Assembly (NCBI GenBank): GCA_045545575.1
Contig: JAZQBE010000105.1
Coordinates: 1-23,881 of the forward strand
Direction: 5' to 3'
DNA from: Shuttleworthia sp045545575
GTDB lineage: Bacteria; Bacillota; Clostridia; Lachnospirales; Lachnospiraceae
DNA: 23,881 nucleotides
The position numbers and the translations under genes were made by a program. The notes under the pieces were generated by a model. The model did not search any database, had not been told where the DNA came from, and saw only the letters and a list, made by a program, of their open reading frames with translations. Shown piece by piece: positions 6,379-13,387 of the stretch (position 1 is the first letter of the stretch; the number at the start of each line of letters is the position of its first letter).

Positions 6379-7766
6379 CAGAAAACAATCGCAGTTCCTT
6401 TGGCGGATCGATCGGATTTGTGCTGGCCGCGGCCGGCAGCGCCGTCGGTCTTGGCAATATCTGGCGTTTTCCTTATCTCGCCGCGCGAGACGGCGGCGGA
6501 CTGTTTCTTCTCGTCTACCTGATTCTGGCCGTCACCTTCGGCTTCACGCTTCTGACGACCGAAGTCGCCATCGGCCGTAAAACCAAGCAAAGCCCGCTGA
6601 CGGCTTACAGAAATGTCAAAAAAGGATGGGGATGGATCGGCGTGTTCGCCTCTGTCGTTCCGTTTCTGATCATGCCCTACTACTGCGCCATCGGCGGCTG
6701 GGTTTTAAAATACTTCGTCACCTTCCTGACCGGGCAGAACCTGGCGGCGGCCGAGGATGCCTTTTTTACCGATTTCATCACCGCGAAAGTGCCGCCCATC
6801 GTGTACATGGTCATCTTCCTGCTGATCTGTGCCGTGGTCATCTTCAGCGGCGTGGAAGGCGGCATTGAGCGCTTTTCAAAAATCATCATGCCGATCCTGA
6901 TCGTTCTGGTGCTGGGCATCGCCGTCTTTTCGCTGACCATCCGCCGGGAACTGCCCGACGGCAATGTCATCACCGGCATGCAGGGCCTGAAGGTCTACCT
7001 GATCCCGAGCTTCTCCGGCATCACGCTGCACCGGTTTTTCATCATCGTGATGGATGCCCTCGGTCAGCTGTTCTACAGTTTAAGCATTGCGATGGGCATC
7101 ATGATCGCCTACGGCTCCTATGTGCCGGATGAGGCAAACCTGGTCAAATCGATCAATCAGATCGAGATCTTCGACACCGCCGTCGCGTTTCTGGCCGGCA
7201 TCATGATCATCCCCGCCGTCTACGTGTTCATGGGGACGGAAGGCATGAAATCCGGTCCGTCGCTGATGTTTGTCTCTCTGCCGAAGATCTTTGCCGCCAT
7301 GGGCCCGGCCGGGCGCTGGATCGGTACGGCGTTTTTCGCCATGGTGCTGTTCGCGGCTGTGACGAGCGCCATGTCGATTCTCGAAGCCGTCGTTTCAAGC
7401 CTGATCGACCATTTCCGGCTTTCCCGCGGCCAGGCCACGGTGATCGAGGCCGTAATTGCCCTTCTGATCGGCGCGGCCGTGTGCCTGGGCTACAACGATT
7501 TCTACTTCGAGCTGAAGCTGCCCAACGGAACCACCGGCCAGCTGCTCGATCTTCTGGATTACGTCAGCAACTATGTCCTGATGCCGGTGATCGCCATCGC
7601 CACGTCGATCCTGATCGGCTGGGTGACCGGCGTGGACTATACCATCGGCGAATGCACGAAGAACGGTGAACGCTTCGGCCGCCGCCATCTGTATGTATTC
7701 ATGATCCGCTTCGCCGTCCCGGTGCTGATTTCCATCCTGTTCCTGATGTCGCTGGGACTGCTGTAA
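6375..7766 (+). CDS. NSS-family sodium-dependent symporter (SNF)
   Basis: A 463-residue membrane protein of the neurotransmitter:sodium symporter family, which in bacteria mostly imports amino acids or indole-type compounds with sodium. The first helix carries the sodium/substrate signature AAAGSAVGLGNIWRFPYLA followed by GGGLFLLVYLI. The TSAMSILEAVVSSL stretch (near residue 322) matches the helix-8 region that completes the second sodium site. About 11-12 helices are expected. The start overlaps the MATE stop by 4 nt, so both proteins should be made together; a shared physiology such as import and export around one metabolite is possible but only inferred. Confidence 0.9.
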   Translation: MTENNRSSFGGSIGFVLAAAGSAVGLGNIWRFPYLAARDGGGLFLLVYLILAVTFGFTLLTTEVAIGRKTKQSPLTAYRNVKKGWGWIGVFASVVPFLIMPYYCAIGGWVLKYFVTFLTGQNLAAAEDAFFTDFITAKVPPIVYMVIFLLICAVVIFSGVEGGIERFSKIIMPILIVLVLGIAVFSLTIRRELPDGNVITGMQGLKVYLIPSFSGITLHRFFIIVMDALGQLFYSLSIAMGIMIAYGSYVPDEANLVKSINQIEIFDTAVAFLAGIMIIPAVYVFMGTEGMKSGPSLMFVSLPKIFAAMGPAGRWIGTAFFAMVLFAAVTSAMSILEAVVSSLIDHFRLSRGQATVIEAVIALLIGAAVCLGYNDFYFELKLPNGTTGQLLDLLDYVSNYVLMPVIAIATSILIGWVTGVDYTIGECTKNGERFGRRHLYVFMIRFAVPVLISILFLMSLGLL

Positions 7767-7797
7767 ACAAATCATTCCGCTTGAAGCTTTAAGAAAG

Positions 7798-7830
7798 AAA
7801 TCCGGCCGGATTTGATCCGGCCGGATTTTT
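7798..7830 (+). terminator. Strong, probably bidirectional terminator
   Basis: AATCCGGCCGGAT (7799-7811) and ATCCGGCCGGATT (7815-7827) pair perfectly over a 3-nt loop and run into TTT on the plus strand. On the minus strand it ends in TTTCTTTC, so it can also stop the converging tmcAL transcript. Confidence 0.85.
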
Positions 7831-7852
7831 GTATTCCGCTATGATGATTCCG

Positions 7853-9094
7853 TCATGAAATGTGAAGAAACTTCCTGGACTCCTCCGGAACCGGTTCCTG
7901 CCCTGCCCGTCGGGCACGGACAGACTCATAGAGCCTGGAGGCCGCCGCGTCCGGCAGCTTCAGCCTGCGCGCGACCGAAACCGCATCGATTCCGTTCAGC
8001 AATGAAATGCGGCTGTGTTCTTTGATGGCGGGAAGCAGCGCATCCGCAGCCCGGTCACGTATTCCAAGCAAATGGGCGTACTTTGGTTCCTTCGCTGCCT
8101 CGACATGTTCCGGTCGGATATCGAGCAGGATATGCAAAAGGGCGCGGTTGATCTGCGTACGGGTGCTGTTTCTGCTTTTGACCAGATCGGCAAAGGATGA
8201 AAACGTCTGATATGCCGGAAGCAGCCGCAGGATGCGGTTTGCCAGATCCTCCGGTACGTCCGCGTATTCACACAGGCTCTCTTTTGTCTCGCAAAGCAGG
8301 CGGTAGTGCAGCATCTCGGAAAAAGCATCCTCATGCATCCATCCGTTTCGGACGGCGTTCCGGTATACCCGAAGCGCCTCCCCGGGCACCTTGCCGGCCA
8401 AGGCCGTCAGCAGCCGGTCTTCCGCACCGGCTTCATCGGCCGGCATTTGTTCGATGCTTTGACGGATGGCCGATGCCGACACATATTCCTCTTTCATAGA
8501 AAGATCGTGATAGCCGCCGTCGTTTCGGCCGATTGTTTTCGGGACGATCCGGCTGTTTCGCTTCTGAAGAGCCCGGACATATTCCAGTCCGAGAATATTG
8601 TTCGGACCGGACAGAAAGCCGTCCGGCAGACGTTTTCCGGCCGCTTCCACACAGGCGCAAAGCGCCTTTTCGCGGGCTGCGGGATACGAATCCCCTGCCT
8701 TCAGCGCCTCTGCCAGCACCTCCCCAAACGGTTCCGGCTCTTCAGCAAGGTATTCCGCCGCTTCCAGAAACGGCTCGACGGATCCCTCTTCACTTCCGAA
8801 CCAGAGTTCGTCTGCGACCCCCAGGGCTTCCAGCAGCGCACAGCCGCCCTCCGCGAAATGCGCCGCACTCGACGCGGCGGCCGCCACGGGAAGCTCGAGC
8901 ACCAGATCCGCACCGGCCCGCAGCGCCATTTCCGCGCGCACGTACTTGTCAAAGACGGCCGGCGTACCGCGCTGCACGAAGTCCGGGCTCATCACGACCA
9001 TCAGCGCGTCGCAGTTTTCCCGCGCTTTGGCAAACAGCCGGGCATGACCGCTGTGGAGCGGATTCAGTTCGGCAATGACGGCAGCAGTTTTCAT
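7853..9094 (-). CDS. tmcAL: TmcAL, tRNA(Met) cytidine acetate ligase (YlbM family)
   Basis: A 413-residue cytosolic enzyme that, in characterised members, uses ATP and acetate to make N4-acetylcytidine at the wobble base of elongator tRNA-Met. Motifs agree: a nucleotidyltransferase core AELNPLHSGH at residues 8-17 (usually AEFNPFHNGH), SPDFVQRGTPAVFDKYVRAEMAL, LVLELP, LSGPNNILGLEY (161-171), YHDLS and SASAIR (206-211). Length equals that of the Bacillus protein. The start is ATG 9094, overlapping the stop of the upstream membrane-protein gene by 4 nt (ATGA); the same frame stays open far upstream but that part has no protein-like character. It is the last gene of the five-gene cluster headed by an SOS box. 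Confidence 0.88.
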   Translation of the reverse strand: MKTAAVIAELNPLHSGHARLFAKARENCDALMVVMSPDFVQRGTPAVFDKYVRAEMALRAGADLVLELPVAAAASSAAHFAEGGCALLEALGVADELWFGSEEGSVEPFLEAAEYLAEEPEPFGEVLAEALKAGDSYPAAREKALCACVEAAGKRLPDGFLSGPNNILGLEYVRALQKRNSRIVPKTIGRNDGGYHDLSMKEEYVSASAIRQSIEQMPADEAGAEDRLLTALAGKVPGEALRVYRNAVRNGWMHEDAFSEMLHYRLLCETKESLCEYADVPEDLANRILRLLPAYQTFSSFADLVKSRNSTRTQINRALLHILLDIRPEHVEAAKEPKYAHLLGIRDRAADALLPAIKEHSRISLLNGIDAVSVARRLKLPDAAASRLYESVRARRAGQEPVPEESRKFLHIS

Positions 9095-9981
9095 CGTTTC
9101 TCTTTCTTCGGCAGCTCCGGCAGAGGAAGCACCGTGCGCATGCCCTCGAAGATGATGCGGATCAGCCAGACAAACAGCGCAAGAATCAGCAGCGGTACGA
9201 TGCAGGAGGTAATGATCATGGCCGCAATCGCTTCCATAAAGTCGTTCAGCATCTTCTGCAGCTGCTCCACCGTCTGTGCCGGCAGCGCCGTAATGCCGGT
9301 GATGGCTTCGGAAGCTGCTTCCTTCGCGTTCCCGGCGAGGGAGCGCAGACGGTCGAGCAGGCTCTGCGGCTCTTCCGCCGTATCCGCGGATGCGTCCGTC
9401 TCTTTTTCTTCCGTTTCCTCCGGAGCCGTCAGATCCTCTTCGCCGTTGACTTCCCGCGCGGAATCCAGCGCTTCTTTGACGGAATCCTGATAACTTGACT
9501 CCACGAGATCCGACACCTTGACGCTTACCGGAACCATCAGAAAGATGGCCAGCCCCAGGGCGAACAGCCGCGCGGCGATGCCGGCAAGGGCCCGGCTCTT
9601 CCGATGCTGCCAGACAGCGAACAGAACCATCGACACAGGCACAAGTATGCGGAAGGCGATGAGGCCGGCAATGCTGACAACGTATTTCTCCAGATAGACG
9701 GCGCAGAGAATCACCAGGAACGCCGTGCTCAGATCCGCCATTTTCTCCGCGATGGGCGTGGCCATGTCGCCGGGGATGGCGGAAATGGTGACGGACGCCG
9801 CCGTCGACGCCCCCATCAGCTCCAGCACGTCGGTTTTCTTCTGATCGAGGGACTCGATGATGTGCTGTACAAAAGCGGCGGATGTCGTCATCTTTGTCAC
9901 AAGCGTAAAGGAAAGAACCGCCGCCAGAAGGAAAACGGCCGTCCAAATCCATTTTTTATGGGTGTCTGTCAGTTGAATCAT
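9091..9981 (-). CDS. Conserved-looking membrane protein of unknown function
   Basis: A 296-residue protein I do not recognise. One membrane segment lies near residues 11-28, a hydrophobic block at roughly 80-155 holds two or three more, and a final helix (residues ~262-283) is followed by a basic tail ending PELPKKEKR. Between the last two lies a very acidic linker (EEDLTAPEETEEKETD) and an amphipathic stretch (LLDRLRSLAGNAKEAASEAI). The start is ATG 9981, with AAGGAG 10 nt upstream overlapping the esterase stop; a longer frame to 10044 would overlap the esterase needlessly. It sits 16 nt after the carboxylesterase and overlaps tmcAL by 4 nt, so it is part of the operon. A role in the envelope is the most that can be inferred. 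Confidence 0.75.
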   Translation of the reverse strand: MIQLTDTHKKWIWTAVFLLAAVLSFTLVTKMTTSAAFVQHIIESLDQKKTDVLELMGASTAASVTISAIPGDMATPIAEKMADLSTAFLVILCAVYLEKYVVSIAGLIAFRILVPVSMVLFAVWQHRKSRALAGIAARLFALGLAIFLMVPVSVKVSDLVESSYQDSVKEALDSAREVNGEEDLTAPEETEEKETDASADTAEEPQSLLDRLRSLAGNAKEAASEAITGITALPAQTVEQLQKMLNDFMEAIAAMIITSCIVPLLILALFVWLIRIIFEGMRTVLPLPELPKKEKR

Positions 9982-9997
9982 CCTGTGTCCGCTCCTT

Positions 9998-11821
9998 TTA
10001 TTCCTCATCCGCTTCCTCGCTCTGCATCCGGTCCAGGATCGCATAGAGCTCCAGATACTTCTCCCGCGTCATGCCGGCGGTTTCACCGAATTCCATCAGC
10101 GTGGCGCCGTCCTCATTCTGCTCAAAGCGCGGAAGATCCTCTCCGTTCGGGTCGCCGTCCTCCGCGAAGGAAATCCAATAGCGATGCATCATGTCCGACA
10201 GCGCGCGGTCCGACGCGTCGTAGAGCTTCGATCCGTCCGGAATATTCCCGAACACATAGACCATCTCGCCGCTGTGCCAGCTGCCGAGGCGGCCGTTTTC
10301 CTTGGAAAAACAGTATTCCCAGGCCGGAATGCCCTTTTCCGCCGCCAGGCGGTTCAGGCAGTAGTGCGGGTAGTTGAAAAACACCGCGCCGTAGATCTGC
10401 GCCCAGTAATCGTCGGCCTCCTCGTCGGTCTGCGCCGGGTACAGCGCGAGCACGTCGTCGGCGTAATCCTGAAAATAGGCCCGGACCTTGGCTTCGTAAT
10501 CCTTCATGGACGCGCGCCCGAAGATGATAAACGGGCCGCTCTCCTCTGCGTTGTATCCGTGCAGCAGGGCTTCTTCGTTGTGTATGCCCTGTTTGCGCAG
10601 ATGGTACGGTGTGTCCGGCAGCACGTACCCGTCCACCGTCACGTGATGCTGGGTGTCCATCTCGTCGACGATCTGTTCTGCCGGCAGGGCGCGCAGTTCT
10701 TCGGCCGTTCTGCAGCCATAGCGTTCTTTCAGCGCATTGCCGGACGCGACGGCGTCCTCGAAGGAACGATAGGAATGGGGCGGACGGATGCAGGCAAGGG
10801 TGCTGCTTTCAAGGATGGCGCGGCAGAACAGCCCCTTTGCCAGGGGCGAAACGCAGAGCGCGTCCACACAGACGGCTCCCGCGGATTCGCCGATGATGGT
10901 GACGTTGTCCGGATCCCCGCCGAAGGCCGCGATGTTGTCGCGCACCCACTCCAGGGCCTTGATCTGGTCCAAAAGGCCGTAATTTCCCGTGGTGCCGTCC
11001 TCCGCAAGCAGTTCCTCGTCGGCAAAGAAACCGAACACGCCCAGCCGGTAGCCCATATTTACGGTGACGATGCCGTCCGCGGCAAAGGCTTCGCCGCGGT
11101 AGTCCTGATACCAGGGCTGGCCCGTCTGCAGCGAGCCGCCGTGGATGAACACGAGCACCGGCAGGTTCTGCGCGCTGCCGGCCGGCTTCCAGAGATTCAG
11201 ATACAGACTGTCCTCGCTGACCGGCTCCGTGTGATTGTCCTTCAGAGAAATGGAAAAATCGTGATAGCCGATGATCTGCGCGAGGGAGCCGTAGACGGGA
11301 TGGTTCGTGCGCTGCATGGACATGGGCGCGAACGTGTCGCAGACGCGCACACCGCTCCAGGGCTGCGGATCCTGCGGCGGACGCCAGCGCAGCTCACCTG
11401 TGGGCGGCGCGGCGTAGGGAATGCCCGCATAGACTTCGACGGACGCGTCCGCATTATAGACGCCCCGTACCGTCCCGTAAACCGTATCCACCGGCGCCGG
11501 CGCTTCTGCTTCGCCGGCGGCAGGCCGGTATGCCCGTTCCACGGCGGGCACCGGGACAGGCTCCGGGCCGGTCCACAGAAAAATGCCCGCGAAGACGGCG
11601 GTCAGACCGATCCATCCCAGCGCGCGCAGCGGCCATTTCGCGTTTCGAAGCACGCGCCGGTAAAGCACCGCGAACAGCACCGCGGCGCCGGCCGCCAAAA
11701 ACCACCCCGACAGGCGGCTGCGGTTCAGCTCCAGCAGCACGGCAAACAGAAGGCATAGAACGGTCAGCAGAATCCACGGACCGGCTGCCCCCGCTTTTTT
11801 GACGCGTTTTTTATACATCAC
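9998..11821 (-). CDS. Membrane-anchored type B carboxylesterase
   Basis: A 607-residue protein: three closely spaced membrane segments (about 14-32, 39-55, 67-83), a Pro/Ala/Glu-rich linker to ~112, then an alpha/beta-hydrolase of the COesterase family. Landmarks are YGTVRGVYN and YAGIPYAAPPTGELRW at its start, EDSLYLNLW (203-211), oxyanion loop HGGSLQTG (227-234), nucleophile S313 in GESAGA, acid E426 or E427 and H516 in WHSGEM. It should cleave carboxylic esters; the natural substrate is unknown. The triple-helix anchor is unusual for this mostly soluble or secreted family and would hold the enzyme at the membrane, probably facing outward. The start is GTG 11821 (GGAGGT about 9 nt upstream) or ATG 11818; both overlap the preceding stop, indicating coupling. 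Confidence 0.85.
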   Translation of the reverse strand: MMYKKRVKKAGAAGPWILLTVLCLLFAVLLELNRSRLSGWFLAAGAAVLFAVLYRRVLRNAKWPLRALGWIGLTAVFAGIFLWTGPEPVPVPAVERAYRPAAGEAEAPAPVDTVYGTVRGVYNADASVEVYAGIPYAAPPTGELRWRPPQDPQPWSGVRVCDTFAPMSMQRTNHPVYGSLAQIIGYHDFSISLKDNHTEPVSEDSLYLNLWKPAGSAQNLPVLVFIHGGSLQTGQPWYQDYRGEAFAADGIVTVNMGYRLGVFGFFADEELLAEDGTTGNYGLLDQIKALEWVRDNIAAFGGDPDNVTIIGESAGAVCVDALCVSPLAKGLFCRAILESSTLACIRPPHSYRSFEDAVASGNALKERYGCRTAEELRALPAEQIVDEMDTQHHVTVDGYVLPDTPYHLRKQGIHNEEALLHGYNAEESGPFIIFGRASMKDYEAKVRAYFQDYADDVLALYPAQTDEEADDYWAQIYGAVFFNYPHYCLNRLAAEKGIPAWEYCFSKENGRLGSWHSGEMVYVFGNIPDGSKLYDASDRALSDMMHRYWISFAEDGDPNGEDLPRFEQNEDGATLMEFGETAGMTREKYLELYAILDRMQSEEADEE

Positions 11822-12405
11822 TGCGGATACACCTCCATCACCCAGATCCAGGCGTGCCTTATATCCTCAAACCGCATCCGGACCGGCCGCGGCGCCCAGC
11901 CGTCCGCAATCCGGAAATACAGCTGTCCGCTTTGGGCATCCTTTTCGCATCCGTAGCAGATCATATGATGGTTGCCGTATTTCGGATGCAGATGCACCTG
12001 CAGATACAGGATGGCGCCCTTTGACAGGGCCGCGGCCATGGCGGCCTCGCCCGGCAGCCACTGCACGCGAAGGCGCGGGGCGTTCAGGGCGTATTCCCGG
12101 AAGCAGCGGCGCACATACAGCCCGGTCAGAAAATCCGACGTGCCGCCGATCCGCCGAAGCAGATCCGTGTTCACGTAAAACAGGCGGTGCATGCCGATGT
12201 CCGCAACCCGCTGAAAAACCGTCTGCGGATCCCGAAGCAGCAGATCCTCTCTCCCCTGCCGCGCGGCGGCGGAAAGCAGCAGATTCGTAATCGCCGTCGG
12301 GCCGCAGTGCCTGCGGTAGCGGTCGGACGCGTCCGCGTCCCGTACACCGGCGCCCTTCCGGAACTGCCCGGTGGTATAGTATGTTTCCCTGGTTTCCAAC
12401 AGCAT
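11818..12405 (-). CDS. C39-like cysteine protease-fold protein
   Basis: A 195-residue protein without signal peptide or membrane segment. It carries the spaced triad of papain-like C39-type peptidases: C34 in RHCGPTAITNLLL, H146/H147 in YGNHHMICYG and D168 in IADGW. The CGPTA motif, glycine before the His and an acidic residue after a strand are the family's usual signature, but sequence around them is divergent, so peptidase activity is inferred only. Classical C39 domains trim bacteriocin leaders at ABC exporters; no exporter or peptide gene is nearby. ATG 12405 follows AAGG closely (4-5 nt); TTG 12399 is an alternative. It lies 66 nt after the 97-aa SOS-box gene, with a possible weak internal promoter (TGGTAAAAT near 12436), and overlaps the esterase gene. 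Confidence 0.6.
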   Translation of the reverse strand: MLLETRETYYTTGQFRKGAGVRDADASDRYRRHCGPTAITNLLLSAAARQGREDLLLRDPQTVFQRVADIGMHRLFYVNTDLLRRIGGTSDFLTGLYVRRCFREYALNAPRLRVQWLPGEAAMAAALSKGAILYLQVHLHPKYGNHHMICYGCEKDAQSGQLYFRIADGWAPRPVRMRFEDIRHAWIWVMEVYPQ

Positions 12406-12471
12406 CTCTCCTTCTCTGCCCGTAACAGAATCATTTTACCATAGCTCCTGCCGCGAAAAAAGAAGGCCGTC

Positions 12472-12765
12472 TCAAAAAAGGATCCGCCAGCTGCCCTTGC
12501 CGGCATCGTAATACAGCCGGACAACGCGCTCCTGTCCGAAGACCAGAATCCGGCACTCGAAAATCTGAATTTCATTTGTGACATAGACCCCTCCGGACGC
12601 CGCATAGGCGCCCTTCGGCGCCATGCGCCGGTACCCGCGGATGCGGAAGGTCTGAAACTGGCCTTCCTCATCCTGCAGTCGGATTTTCAGCGGGATGACG
12701 GTTCCGTCCCGTGAATGCTGGCAGATGACGTCCAGCGGTGCAAAGAAATCTTTTCCGGTACCCAT
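12472..12765 (-). CDS. 97-aa protein of unknown function, LexA-box-controlled
   Basis: A small soluble protein opening MGTGKDFFAPLDVICQHS, then IPLKIRLQDEEGQFQTFRIRGYR and, near the C-terminus, VTNEIQIFECRILVFGQERVVRLYYD. The alternating pattern suggests an all-beta fold. I recall similar unnamed small proteins in Clostridia near SOS genes, without a known function. The frame can be extended to 12831, but the promoter and SOS box occupy that part; ATG 12765 with AGGAGA 9-10 nt upstream is the real start, giving a leader of only about 16 nt. It heads the cluster of C39-like protein, esterase, membrane protein and TmcAL. Induction by DNA damage is the best-supported statement about it. Confidence 0.7.
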   Translation of the reverse strand: MGTGKDFFAPLDVICQHSRDGTVIPLKIRLQDEEGQFQTFRIRGYRRMAPKGAYAASGGVYVTNEIQIFECRILVFGQERVVRLYYDAGKGSWRILF

Positions 12766-12787
12766 GTCTGCAACTCTCCTCAACATA

Positions 12788-12816
12788 AATATAGAACATA
12801 TGTTCGTGTTTGTAAA
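12788..12816 (-). promoter_or_regulatory. SOS-controlled promoter with palindromic LexA box
   Basis: Minus-strand -35 TTTACA (12816-12811) and -10 TATATT (12793-12788) are exactly 17 nt apart. The spacer contains the perfect palindrome GAACATATGTTC (12805-12794), flanked by C and T, matching the Bacillota LexA operator GAAC-N4-GTTC. LexA bound there would block RNA polymerase; RecA-stimulated LexA cleavage would release it. Confidence 0.82.
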
Positions 12817-12831
12817 GAGGTCGAATTGCAC

Positions 12832-12860
12832 AAAAAAAACAGATCCCCGAAGGGATCTGT
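12832..12860 (-). terminator. Terminator of the MalY/PatB-like - cinA unit
   Basis: On the minus strand ACAGATCCC and GGGATCTGT form a 9-bp stem closed by a TTCG tetraloop (12860-12839), followed by a run of T (complement of 12832-12839). Textbook intrinsic terminator, 15 bp after the cinA stop. Confidence 0.92.
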
Positions 12861-12875
12861 CCTACCGTCGTTTCG

Positions 12876-13355
12876 TCAGGCCGTCACCTGTGCGAGAAGG
12901 GCGGCCAGCGCGTGCTCTGCGGCTTGTTCGCGGACGCTTTGCCGGCCTGCGTCGGGAAAATGAACGGTTTCCGTCACCAGCCGTCCGCGGACCCAATAGC
13001 CGAAGCACACGGTGCCGACCGGCTTTTCAGGGGTTCCGCCGCCCGGTCCGGCGATGCCGGAAATGCCGACGGCGGCATCCGCATCCATTGCTTTCGCCGC
13101 GCCCCTCGCCATCTCGCCGGCCACGGCTTCGCTGACCGCGCCATAAGCCTCGAGGGTTTCCGGGCGGACGCCAAGGTACTTCGTCTTCGCCTCGTTGCTG
13201 TAGGTCACGAAGCTGACGCGAAGCACCTTTGACGCATCGGGTACGTTGACAAGCCGCGCTGCCGCAAGCCCTGCCGTGCAGGACTCGGCAAAGGAGACCG
13301 TCCAGTCCCGGCGGATCAGCTCGCCAACCAGCTGTGTTTCGATGGATTCCTTCAT
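12876..13355 (-). CDS. cinA: CinA C-terminal domain protein (NMN amidohydrolase, PncC-like)
   Basis: A 159-residue stand-alone CinA-C domain. Proteins of this type deamidate nicotinamide mononucleotide to nicotinate mononucleotide, recycling NMN released for example by NAD-dependent DNA ligase. Diagnostic motifs are FAESCTAGL (22-30, containing the active-site Ser) and SGIAGPGGGTPEKPVG (99-114). The N-terminal molybdopterin-like domain of full CinA is absent, as in E. coli PncC. The start is ATG 13355, about 9 nt after GGAAG. It lies 32 nt behind the MalY/PatB-like gene and probably shares its transcript. Confidence 0.9.
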   Translation of the reverse strand: MKESIETQLVGELIRRDWTVSFAESCTAGLAAARLVNVPDASKVLRVSFVTYSNEAKTKYLGVRPETLEAYGAVSEAVAGEMARGAAKAMDADAAVGISGIAGPGGGTPEKPVGTVCFGYWVRGRLVTETVHFPDAGRQSVREQAAEHALAALLAQVTA

Positions 13356-13387
13356 CTGCGGATTCTTCCTTTCTTCCTGCGCACCGT

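Noticed and set aside
8306..9490. Plus-strand open frame antisense to tmcAL
   Set aside because: Antisense shadow of a gene with full TmcAL motifs.
9095..9952. In-frame upstream extension of tmcAL
   Set aside because: The extra residues are His/Arg/Gly-rich shadow sequence of the membrane-protein gene; the conserved N-terminus AVIAELNPLHSGH begins at ATG 9094.
10184..11758. Long plus-strand open frame (524 codons) antisense to the carboxylesterase
   Set aside because: Low-complexity, Arg/Val/Gly-rich translation typical of GC-rich antisense frames; the opposite strand encodes a complete, motif-bearing enzyme.
12766..12831. Longer start for the 97-aa protein (MQFDLFTNTN...)
   Set aside because: That stretch holds the -35, LexA box and -10, so it is not transcribed from the gene's own promoter.
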